DNA from: JAIQFL01 sp035501495
GTDB lineage: Bacteria > Acidobacteriota > Terriglobia > Bryobacterales > Bryobacteraceae
DNA length: 64,000 nt
Assembly: GCA_035501495.1 (NCBI GenBank)
Contig: DATJWB010000061.1
Span: 1-64,000, forward strand
Direction: 5' to 3'
The notes under the pieces: generated by a model
The model's database searches: none
What the model saw: only the letters and a program-made list of their open reading frames with translations
Told to the model about the DNA's origin: nothing
Translations under genes and position numbers: made by a program
Part shown: positions 52,192 to 60,600 of the stretch, piece by piece
How positions within the stretch are numbered: position 1 is the stretch's first letter
Layout of the letters: each line of letters begins with the position of its first letter

Positions 52192-53445
52192 TCAACCGCG
52201 AACGGTGGCAATCCTTGAATTTACCTGGATGTTGTTCGAATCGAGGCCCGGCTTTTGGCCGTGAAGGTCGAATTCGAGATCCACATGCGGCCCGAATATC
52301 AGACAATGCGTCGATCCGCCAAAGTGGAACATCCCAATCTGATCGCCCTTCTTGACGTGCTGTCCTTCGTAAACGGTGATCTGGCAGGAAGACACCTCCG
52401 CCATGCCGACCGGCATGACGCACATGAGGCCGATCTTGGGATTGTCCGCCTCGATGAAGATCAGCGCTCTGGCGGCGAGTTCGGTGATGTACCCTTGGGA
52501 ATCGTTCGGACCGGCGGGGTCAAAGCCTTCGGATAACGCTTCTGAATAATACGTTCCTTCCTGGACATATGCCTTCACCACGCGGCCGCTCACCGGACTG
52601 TGCCACCGGTGGTAGCTCAGCGCGCTCAGGAAGGCCTGGTAAATCGTGCCGCCGACAAATTTGTCCGTGAAGGCGTCGTTAGCCAGCATGTGGGCGAGGG
52701 AGTATGGCTGGGCTTTGATCCAGAAGCGGTCATGCAGCTTCACCTGGTGCGCCAGTTTGTAGGGAGCGGATTCACAGGCATTGACGATCACCGCGCCGTC
52801 GTCCGGGGAGGCGATGGGACGCTGGCCCGGCCGGAACTCCCGCGTGAAAAAGTCATCCCAGGACTTGAACCCGTGATGCGGTTGGTCGGGGTCGCATTCG
52901 AACTCCTGGTCAAAATCGGGCATCGCTTGCATGGCTTCCCGTCCAAACCAGCCTTTCGTCGGGTTCGTGTTGAGAACGTAGGTGGAGTCAGGAGAGGCGA
53001 GGAACCGCGCCCACTCGTCAAGGACGGTCTTGAGCTGGCGATTGACGTGCCCGTTCAGGAAGGCGGCAAATCCACTGGTCGTTCCCATAGACCAATCGAA
53101 GATCGCGTTTATGGGAAACCCCACCAGGCCCGTCTTGTTGAAGTCCGGGGCCTTCGTCATGATGGCGTTCAGCAGTTGCAGCATGTGCTGGTAGTGCCTC
53201 ACCTGCGGTCCGCCGGCCGGGTTCCTGTTGTACGGAGGCTTCCTCGGAACCTGGGTGAACATCTCGCTGAACAACATATAGATGTCCGGGTTGTTTTCAA
53301 TGAAGCTCTGGAACTCCTGGATCACGGGGTGGAAGGCCTTAGGATCCTTTTCCACCTCCGCAATCAAGTCATTGAGCCACTGCGCGAGAACCGCGTGATC
53401 CGACGGAAGCCACGCGCCTACACGATACGGTAACGATTCGCTCAT
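52192..53445 (-). CDS. Phosphatidylserine-decarboxylase-family protein (PsiD-like)
   Basis: A 417-residue protein. The N-terminal 150 residues (VGAWLPSDHAVLAQWLNDLI, FSEMFTQVPRKPPYNRNPAG, VGFPINAIFDWSMGTTSG) form the domain found in fungal PsiD-type decarboxylases. The C-terminal half is the PSD fold: WDDFFTREFRPGQRPIASPD, ALSYHRWHSPVSGRVVKAYV, and the processing motif GMFHFGGSTHCLIF, where the GGST Ser is the probable autocleavage site giving the pyruvoyl group (LGST in classic PSD). Its usual substrates are phosphatidylserine or amino acids such as tryptophan. It is 28 bases after the cytochrome/binding-protein gene and could be the last gene of the quinone-oxidase cluster. Confidence 0.82.
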   Translation of the reverse strand: MSESLPYRVGAWLPSDHAVLAQWLNDLIAEVEKDPKAFHPVIQEFQSFIENNPDIYMLFSEMFTQVPRKPPYNRNPAGGPQVRHYQHMLQLLNAIMTKAPDFNKTGLVGFPINAIFDWSMGTTSGFAAFLNGHVNRQLKTVLDEWARFLASPDSTYVLNTNPTKGWFGREAMQAMPDFDQEFECDPDQPHHGFKSWDDFFTREFRPGQRPIASPDDGAVIVNACESAPYKLAHQVKLHDRFWIKAQPYSLAHMLANDAFTDKFVGGTIYQAFLSALSYHRWHSPVSGRVVKAYVQEGTYYSEALSEGFDPAGPNDSQGYITELAARALIFIEADNPKIGLMCVMPVGMAEVSSCQITVYEGQHVKKGDQIGMFHFGGSTHCLIFGPHVDLEFDLHGQKPGLDSNNIQVNSRIATVRG

Positions 53446-53473
53446 AGTTGAGTGTCCTTTTGCCACGTAACGT

Positions 53474-55474
53474 TCAAAACTGGTCCTTTGGCGCCAGCCA
53501 GCCGCTGGCGGCGACAAACGTGCGACTCACCGGGTCGAACGTCAGAATCGCGGCGCCGGCGCTCCCCACGCGCTGGCCGGGGCGGAAGGTGAGGGGCGCG
53601 GTGATGCCGGTTTCCAGGTGCTGAAGGCGCTCGAGCGTATTCACCAGGCCTTCCCGGCTCAGGCGGCTCCCGCTCGATCGCACGGCTTGAATCAACACCG
53701 AGCCGGCAGCGAAGGCAGCCATGCGCAAACCGAGATAGGTGTGGGGAGAGTTTCCCGCCGCGAGCACCGCGAAGAATCCTTCTGCCTGATGAGTGTCCGG
53801 GGGAAACGCCGGCGCTGCGAGTAATGCTCTCGCCGCCACGGTCTCGGGCAGGAGGCCTACTCCGCTCTGCGCCGTGGAGACAAAGGCTGCCAGCGCTGGA
53901 GACGCGCCGCCGTCCAATTGACGAGCCACCCGCGCAAGCCCTGCGCCGTCGCCGGAGAAGATCAGGTAGTCCGGGCGCTTGGAAAGTACCGCAGCGACCG
54001 CCGCCGGCGAGTCGTGCTCCTCCGCGACGACCGAGAGACCTTGGAGGGAGGCCTGCTGTCGCAACCCATCCACCACGTCGCGGTCCAGGGCGGTCCCGGC
54101 CTGAATCACGGCCAGCTTGGGACGGCGGGGCGACTCTCGGCCGGCAATGAAATCGACCAGGGCCCGCGCCTGGTCGAAGAGGTTCGGCAGCAAATAGAAG
54201 ATGTAGGGATTGGGCGGCTCCTTCTGATGGGGTGACAGGGTTACCGGGCCGACCAGCGGAGTCCCCAGGCTCTCCAGGAGCCGGCCGCTGTCGTCGCTGC
54301 CGCCGCCCGGCTCGAGGCTGGCCGCCAGAGCGAATACGCCATCGCGCTCCACCAGGCGGCGAGTGGCTTCGAGGAGGCCCGCGGGGTCTCCCCGTGAATC
54401 TTCCACCACCAGATCGAGACTTCGTCCGTAGATTCCGCCTCGCCGCGACTCCGCGGCAAACGTGAGCTCCAGCGTGTCGCGAATGCTCATTCCGGCGGCA
54501 GCCTGCGGACCGCTCAAGGGAAGCGCGGCGCCGATACGGATGCTTTTCGAACTGACGCCGGGGTCGGTGTCATCGGCATCGCCGAGCCGCTCGAGATAAG
54601 CCACGAGTTCGGCGAGCCGCTCGGCGGGCAGGTCGTAGCGAGGCATCCCGGCATCGAGGCGCATTCCGGCCGGATCGAGCCCTTGGGCGATCGCGAGCTG
54701 CAGAGTTTCCGGGGAGTAGGGGGCGCGGCGCCGGCCGGTCACCGTCGAGACCGCCGGCGATGTGAGCCGCTTCCAATTCAGGGGAGGCGGTTCGAGGCCA
54801 CCCTCACGGGTGCCTTCGCCCCAGATGCCATGGCAATTCGCACACGCAAACGAAGAGGACGGCAGCGCCATCCCGTCCGCGCCGATGGCCGCGGTGCCGG
54901 CGGACGCTCCTGCCACCGTCCCGCGCCTATAGATTTCGCGCCCGCGCTGCTGTTGTGGGCTCAATCCACCGGCAGCGTCGGAAACTTCGAGGAACGCCGG
55001 CACGAGAAGCGGCGCGCTTGGTGAGGCGGAGCGATACGGAAGAAGAACGCGGTGCCGGTTGCGAAGGCTTGTGACGACTGCCGTACGGGTTGCGCGCTCC
55101 GGCACGCGGCAGCCCCGAAAACCCCTTCGCCGGCACTGGCATGGTGCGCGCCTGACAAGCGTCCCCATGAGGGGGGACGCGGCAGGCAGAAGTGCCTGCG
55201 CCAACCCGCGGGCGCAAGGGCTTTTATGGATTCTTGTGGGGCAGGGGCGTCGCGCCGGAAGAGCGGCGGGTTGCCGGGCCCATCGGTTCGGACATGAAAA
55301 GGCGGCCAAAAAGCGCCGGCATGAGTGCCTGCGCCATGTCGCCGCCGCGAGGGTTTTCATGAATCTCGGTGGGCCGGTGGGGACCACGGGTACAGGCAAT
55401 AGTGCCTGCGCCGCGGTCAACGTCAGCAGGGTGGCGATACCGGGGAACCCGTATCGGAGCGGTGTTGCCTTCAC
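53474..55474 (-). CDS. Cytochrome c fused to periplasmic-binding (amino-acid ABC type) domain, with repeat-derived spacer
   Basis: A 666-residue exported protein read from a GTG at 55474, six bases after the SCO1-gene stop. Residues 1-23 (VKATPLRYGFPGIATLLTLT) are a signal peptide. Residues about 24-135 are encoded by palindromic repeats (GLAQALLPAASPLMGTLVRR, GFRGC). The native mature part follows: a c-type haem domain with CANCH at 211-215, GIWGEGTREGG and GMRLDAGMPRYDLPAERLAE (distal Met), and then a branched-chain-amino-acid-binding-protein fold (IGAALPLSGPQAAAGMSIRD, LDLVVEDSRGDPAGLLEATR, HQKEPPNPYIFYLLPNLFDQ, VIQAGTALDRDVVDG). A haem domain on a binding protein is seen near quinohaemoprotein clusters. 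The long ATG at 55549 lies inside the SCO1 gene and is unlikely. Confidence 0.72.
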   Translation of the reverse strand: MKATPLRYGFPGIATLLTLTAAQALLPVPVVPTGPPRFMKTLAAATWRRHSCRRFLAAFSCPNRWARQPAALPARRPCPTRIHKSPCARGLAQALLPAASPLMGTLVRRAPCQCRRRGFRGCRVPERATRTAVVTSLRNRHRVLLPYRSASPSAPLLVPAFLEVSDAAGGLSPQQQRGREIYRRGTVAGASAGTAAIGADGMALPSSSFACANCHGIWGEGTREGGLEPPPLNWKRLTSPAVSTVTGRRRAPYSPETLQLAIAQGLDPAGMRLDAGMPRYDLPAERLAELVAYLERLGDADDTDPGVSSKSIRIGAALPLSGPQAAAGMSIRDTLELTFAAESRRGGIYGRSLDLVVEDSRGDPAGLLEATRRLVERDGVFALAASLEPGGGSDDSGRLLESLGTPLVGPVTLSPHQKEPPNPYIFYLLPNLFDQARALVDFIAGRESPRRPKLAVIQAGTALDRDVVDGLRQQASLQGLSVVAEEHDSPAAVAAVLSKRPDYLIFSGDGAGLARVARQLDGGASPALAAFVSTAQSGVGLLPETVAARALLAAPAFPPDTHQAEGFFAVLAAGNSPHTYLGLRMAAFAAGSVLIQAVRSSGSRLSREGLVNTLERLQHLETGITAPLTFRPGQRVGSAGAAILTFDPVSRTFVAASGWLAPKDQF
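55105..55205 (+). repeat. Extended palindromic repeat copy inside a signal-peptide spacer
   Basis: Upstream arm GCGGCAGCCCCGAAAACCCC...GCCTGACAA, then hairpin GCGTCCCC-ATGAGG-GGGGACGC (perfect 8-base stem) and second hairpin GCGGCAGGCA-GAAG-TGCCTGCGCC. Both stems stay paired although several bases differ from other copies. It is read on the minus strand as part of the cytochrome/binding protein. Confidence 0.82.
55305..55415 (+). repeat. Palindromic repeat copy with second shared arm
   Basis: A shortened core AAAAAGCGCCGGCATGAGTG...CCTGCGCCA followed by the arm GGGTTTTCATGAATCTCGGT, GGGCCGGTGGGGACCACGGG and TACAGGCAATAGTGCCTGCG. The same arm occurs at about 7841-7890. It is read on the minus strand in the spacer of the cytochrome/binding protein. 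Confidence 0.75.
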
Positions 55475-55479
55475 TTCGA

Positions 55480-56499
55480 TTACCGCGCCAGTTGGAGCGC
55501 CACCTTGGCAATCGCCGGGGGATCGCCGACGGCCAGCATTTTCTGCCACCCGCCGTGCTCCACGTTGCCGATCAGGACCACCGACGAGTGCTGGTTCTTG
55601 TCGGAGACGTAGCCTCCCAGCTTCCCCAGGACTCCATCCACGTTGGCCTTGGTGCCGGTGAGGAAGTACCAGCCGGGTTTGGCGCCGAACTTTTCAGCGT
55701 AAGCCTTCAACACCGCGGGCGTATCCTTCTCCGGATCGACGGTGATCGAGATCATCACAATATCGCGGCCTACGCGATCGCCGAGGAGCTTCTGTACCCG
55801 GGCCAGGTTCGCGGTCATGGGCGAGCAGACACCCGTGCAGGTGGTGAACAGGAAGTTGATCAGCACCGTCTTTCCCTTGAGCAGATCGTCGTGAAAATGG
55901 ACCTTGGCTCCGTCCTGGGTCAGTAACTCGAGATTCGGAAAATATCTGGCGGACTGTGCCGCTACGGAGTTGTCGGCGGAACGTGCCGCGGCGTCGCGAA
56001 GCGCGCCTGCCACGACCGCGGAGGATGCCAGGCCATCGACACGCTGCCAGTATCCGGCGGCCTCGTTGCCCACCAGCACGGCGGGAGTGTGTTCGATCTT
56101 GTTGCGAACCGGCAGCCCCAACGCTCCGAGCAAGCCGTCGATGGCGGCTTTGTCGCCGGTAACCAGCGTCCAGTTCGGACCTGCGTGATATTGAGCCGCG
56201 AAGCGCTTGAGCCGCTCCGGGGTATCGGTGCCGGGGTCCACACTCACCGAAATCAGCCGGAAGCCGCTGTTGGTCTCGCCGATTTCCTGCTGCACCTTCC
56301 GGAAATTTGCGGCGAGCATGGGGCAAATGGTGGCGCAACTGGTGAAGATGAAGTTGATCGCCACGGTGCGGCCTTTGACCAGGTCGCTATAAAAAGAGAG
56401 CTTGCGGCCGTCCTGATCGACGACGCTCGTCTCGGGAATCCTGGGCTGCGCGGCGGCAACCGCGGCCGAGACAAGGAGCAGCAACGTGCACTTCTTCAT
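55480..56499 (-). CDS. Double SCO1/SenC copper-thioredoxin protein
   Basis: A 339-residue exported protein made of two SCO1-type domains in tandem. Signal peptide (CTLLLLVSAAVAAAQ). Domain 1 (about 20-165) has FIFTSCATICPMLAANFRKV (CxxxC) and the copper-ligand His in NKIEHTPAVLVGN. Domain 2 (about 180-339) has FLFTTCTGVCSPMTANLARV (CxxxC) and KNQHSSVVLIGN. Both keep the Cys and His copper ligands, so each domain could bind copper and act in metallation of a copper or haem oxidase. A start at 56499 overlaps the stop of the flavoprotein gene (ATGA). Double SCO1 proteins are uncommon; in this cluster the client is probably the multicopper-oxidase-like protein or another copper protein. Confidence 0.87.
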   Translation of the reverse strand: MKKCTLLLLVSAAVAAAQPRIPETSVVDQDGRKLSFYSDLVKGRTVAINFIFTSCATICPMLAANFRKVQQEIGETNSGFRLISVSVDPGTDTPERLKRFAAQYHAGPNWTLVTGDKAAIDGLLGALGLPVRNKIEHTPAVLVGNEAAGYWQRVDGLASSAVVAGALRDAAARSADNSVAAQSARYFPNLELLTQDGAKVHFHDDLLKGKTVLINFLFTTCTGVCSPMTANLARVQKLLGDRVGRDIVMISITVDPEKDTPAVLKAYAEKFGAKPGWYFLTGTKANVDGVLGKLGGYVSDKNQHSSVVLIGNVEHGGWQKMLAVGDPPAIAKVALQLAR

Positions 56500-57647
56500 G
56501 CGGACACGACCTTCCTGTTTGTGGCCAGCGCGCGCGGCGGCGCATGGCGTGATTTCCAAAAGCTCGAATTTGGCCAGCGGCGCTCGATTCGGTAGTACAC
56601 CTCCCGATGCGCCAGGTACTCGGCATATTTGCGTCGGGCGGAAGCGGCGTACATCGCGGAGGCCTGGGTGTCGCCCTCCAGCCAGCCGGCCGCCGTCCGG
56701 CCCGCAGCCAGACCGCTCGAGATCGCGGACGTGATTCCCTGCGAAGAGAGGGGATCGAAAGCGGCGGCAGCGTCGCCGGCCGCGAGCCAACCATCGCCTG
56801 CGATCTGCTCGAGAAAGGAACTTTCGGCGGGCAGGATGCGGAGGGCCGGGCTGAAGCCGCGCGCCGGCGGAAGACTGCCCCACAGCACCGTTGTCTCAAG
56901 CAGCGCCAGCCATCGGTCCGGCTGCGTGAGGCCCGCCCGCTGGATGTATGCAGCATCCGTCAGGAAGACGGCGATCCGTTCTCCATCAGGAAGAGGAGCC
57001 GTGTACCACCATCCGTTTTCGACGGCCTCGACCAGCAGCACGGGCTCGATGGGCGCGAGCATTTCGCCAATGGCAAAATGCGCTGCCACTCCCGTCAACG
57101 AATCCAGCAGGCGCCGTCTTACGCCGATGCGGCGTGCAAAAACGGACGCACGTCCAGTGGCGTCAATCACCCGCGAGCCCGTCACCTGGCATCCGCCTTC
57201 CTCCGTGACCAGATCGAGCTGCCAGCCTTCCGACGTCCGGGTAACGCCGCGAAGTGCCCGGCAGCCGAGCGCCTCCGCCCCGCAGCGCGTCGCCGAGCGG
57301 CGCATCATGGCATCGAAGCGGGCTCGTTGAATGTGCCAACCCGCGCCGTAGGGACTGAAAAGGAAGTCACGATCGGAGGGTTCCGGCGAACCCCAGACGG
57401 AGCGGATGCCGGCGGAAGGGGTGTGGCCGTCCAGCAGGAATTCTTCCCAAACGCCAGCCTTCTCCAATTCCGGGCGAATTCCCGGCGGCAAACACTCGCC
57501 GATATTGGAGCGCTGGCCGGCGTCCCTGCCCACCAGCGCCGTTCGTAAACCGTGGCGCGCCGATTCCGCAGCCGCCGCGGACCCGCCCGGCCCGTCGCCG
57601 AGCACGACCACGTCGAAATGGGGATCGCGCGCGACACGCGGTTTCAC
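56496..57647 (-). CDS. LodB-like FAD-dependent modifying flavoprotein
   Basis: A 383-residue flavoprotein of the halogenase/geranylgeranyl-reductase-like group. FAD-binding DVVVLGDGPGGSAAAAESAR at the N-terminus, the IDATGRASVFARRIG and GDAAAAFDPLSSQGITSAIS stretches are typical. By position (directly after and overlapping by one base the LodA-type oxidase gene, TAGTG) it is the homologue of LodB/GoxB, which is needed for making the cysteine tryptophylquinone cofactor in LodA/GoxA. Starts at a GTG (57647); the long frame upstream reaches into the oxidase gene without similarity. Confidence 0.87.
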   Translation of the reverse strand: MKPRVARDPHFDVVVLGDGPGGSAAAAESARHGLRTALVGRDAGQRSNIGECLPPGIRPELEKAGVWEEFLLDGHTPSAGIRSVWGSPEPSDRDFLFSPYGAGWHIQRARFDAMMRRSATRCGAEALGCRALRGVTRTSEGWQLDLVTEEGGCQVTGSRVIDATGRASVFARRIGVRRRLLDSLTGVAAHFAIGEMLAPIEPVLLVEAVENGWWYTAPLPDGERIAVFLTDAAYIQRAGLTQPDRWLALLETTVLWGSLPPARGFSPALRILPAESSFLEQIAGDGWLAAGDAAAAFDPLSSQGITSAISSGLAAGRTAAGWLEGDTQASAMYAASARRKYAEYLAHREVYYRIERRWPNSSFWKSRHAPPRALATNRKVVSA

Positions 57648-60600
57648 TAGTGCACCTTTCCCATGCCCCAGGGATGGCGGCGCTTGCGCGGCTCGGGTTC
57701 GGGTTCGGCAGCTACCGCCAGGGCAATCGCCTTCTGCTCCGCCTCGCCGATGGGACAGCCCGCTTGAATCCAGTTCACGAGACAAGCGAGGTAGGTGATG
57801 CCATCCGGATAGTCTTTGGGATCGCACGCTGCGCCGGGAGCGTGCTCGCGGAAAGCCTCCGCCATGTCGCCCCACCCCGTGGCCATCGACGTGACCAGCG
57901 GACTTTGCAGGATGTTGCCCTTGACGATCCAGCCGTTGGCCGGGTCCGAGAGCGCCGCCAACAGGAGATCGTCAGCCTTGCGCAGTTGCTCCGGCAGGTT
58001 GTCGCCCACCAGGTTGGTTCCCAGATTAAACCACCAGTGGAGGGGCTTGGTGACTTTCTGCGAAGGATTGTCCGGGTCCGGCCCCTGGATCCGGGCGCGG
58101 TGCCCGGAGGCCCCCTGCTGGCGGGCCCGCAGCATGTCGACCACGATTCGCATGTTGTCGTAGACCATCATGCGGGCCGACCGCCTCTTCTTCGGATCGC
58201 GGGCTTGAGCGGGCGCCTTCCCCTTCGTTTCCGTGAGCGACAGCACCCACCGTTGCCAAAGCTCGATTTGCTCGTCGGTGAAGACCTTATACATCGGGCC
58301 GTCGAAACTCATCAGCTGGAACATGGGACTATCCAAATTTCCGGGAACGATGAAGCCGGCTTGCTGCAATGCCACCATCAGCCCGAAGGGATCTTCGAAC
58401 CAGTCGTTCAGCCGGTTTTCGCCGATCTTGATGTCTCCGTGCATCAGGCTGGCGTACTGCTGCTTGGAAGCGATCATGGCCGCCATGTCGTTCCACAACT
58501 TGCTCGCTCCCTGATCCTGCTCCGGCGGCAGTTCCGCCAGATCCGCGCCGAGTGTGCCCAACGTGCCGAAGGCCACATAGCCCGTCCAGATGCGCTTCCA
58601 GACCTCTTGCATGGCATGTTCCCCGTTCTGCTGGCGTACGATCTCGAGATACATCTCGATGGCTTTTTTGGCGATAGCGCCGTGTCCTTCCGACGCGTTG
58701 TCGATGCCGACGTGCAATTTGTAGTACTGCGGCGTAATCCCGAACGCGCTGAGCTGCCGGACGGTTCGGGGCAGCGATATCGAGCCCCACTCCAACTCGA
58801 GAGTCATGCCCAACAACTCCGGGAAGAACAGGTCATTGAACTGCGCGATACCGAGCAGGAAGACCGGCAGCACGAAGGCCGAGTCCAGGAGACCGGGATA
58901 GTCGGCGTAGGCGCGTGTGTGCAGGTCGGGCAGATAGAGATTGACGCTCTCCATCGTGGCGGTATATACGTTGGCGTGATTCTGCGACTCCACGCCGTCG
59001 CCAAGTTCATCCATGCGGATGTGGAAGAGCAGCTCGTTGATCGTGTCCAACGGGCCGTCGGGCGTAACGCGGCTCAGCCACGCGCCATCCAACTGGTTGA
59101 ACGGCCCGATCTGAAGGATGGTGTTGATCACCTGGGCGCGTGTCTGCCTGAGATCGGTCGCAAACCCGTCGGCGCTGTTGTTGTCGCGCACAAAGTTGTC
59201 GTAGATCAGTTGCATGCGGGCGTCGAACGCGTCCTGGGTGAAGGGGAAGTACTTCCACACCTGGTCGGCATCCGCCATCATCATTTCCTGATTTCGCCAC
59301 GCCTCCTTGAGCATGCCCTCGATCATGGCCTGGGCTTTCGGCAGGAAGCCCTCGAAGCTCGAGATGTTCATCAGATAGTAGAACGCGTCGCGGATGGAGA
59401 CCGCCGCATAAGGGGAGCGGTCCACTTCGATGTAGACGTTCTGTGCGTCCGGGCCATCGCGCGGATATTTCTTCGGAACTATGAATCCGAAGTCTTTCCA
59501 GGCGTGGACCATGGCGTTGTCGAGCTGCGGCGATTCATCCGGAATCCCACGGGCCCACGGCACGCGATTGGCGAGCACCGCCTCGAGGCCGCCCTCCAGC
59601 GCTTCGCTGTAATTGGCGACAATCTGGTGGTACTCCGCTTCGGGGACCACATCGTCGGGCCGGGCCGCCGGCCACCAGTTGGTGTTGCACTCGGAGAAGT
59701 CGGCCTGCCACGGAAGCGCCATCCACCGGGTAATATCGCCGGGCCGGAATTTGGAGGCCTCTAGCCGGCAGAGGCCCGACCACGTTTCCGGATAGGTGGC
59801 AATGTAGGTGATCTCGATGCCCGGATAGAACGCTCCGCCAACGCACGGATCGAGCGCGCCTTTGTCGATCATGGCCGGCTGTTCGGAAACCGGGTATTTC
59901 CAGATCGGCAGAACCGGGGGCGCCGAGCCCGTCCAATCATCGTCGAAGTCATCGTCGGCCCACTTCTTGAAATGGTCGTACTGCGTTGCGGAAAGCGTGA
60001 GCCACGTAACGTAGAAGCTCCCGGTGACGCCCTCGGGCGACTGCGGCGCATTGTCCTGCGGCACCGCCGTGTCGCCGCCATCGCCCGACATTTGCGGCAT
60101 GTAGAGGGCACTGGCCCACTTCAGGCTCTCCGGGGTGTCGGCCGTGGTCGGCGTCGGGTCTCCCAATAGCCCTGGCGGCCGCAGACGGCCGAATATCCGC
60201 TTTTTCCGGCCACTGTGATCGGGCCCTTTCTTATAAAGCGGGGAGTCCGGCTGACCTTGCGCGTTCAGGAAATAGCCGCCTTGCCCCGGCCCCGGACCGT
60301 GTCCGCGAAAGGCTGCCTTGTTGAGCCAGTGATACTGCTGCAAACGCTCCAGCACCGGATAAATATCCTTGGTGAACGACGGCCGCTTGTCCGCCGCGGG
60401 GCCGCCCTTTTTCTTCTCCCAGGTCTCCTCGGCGATGTCGTAGAGCGAAGTGAGAACCCGCGCCGCCACCGGATACTTGGGCGGCGCCACCAGCACCCAG
60501 GCGCTCTCGGCCTGCATGGCCGGTCCGCCGTTTTTCGGAACCACCGTCGCCTTCACCGGACCATCGGAAGTATCGTCGTACCAGTAATCGTTGTTCGCGT

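Noticed and set aside
55475..55549. Upstream ATG extension of the cytochrome/binding protein (ATG at 55549)
   Set aside because: The extension lies inside the SCO1 gene and would put the signal peptide in the middle of the chain.
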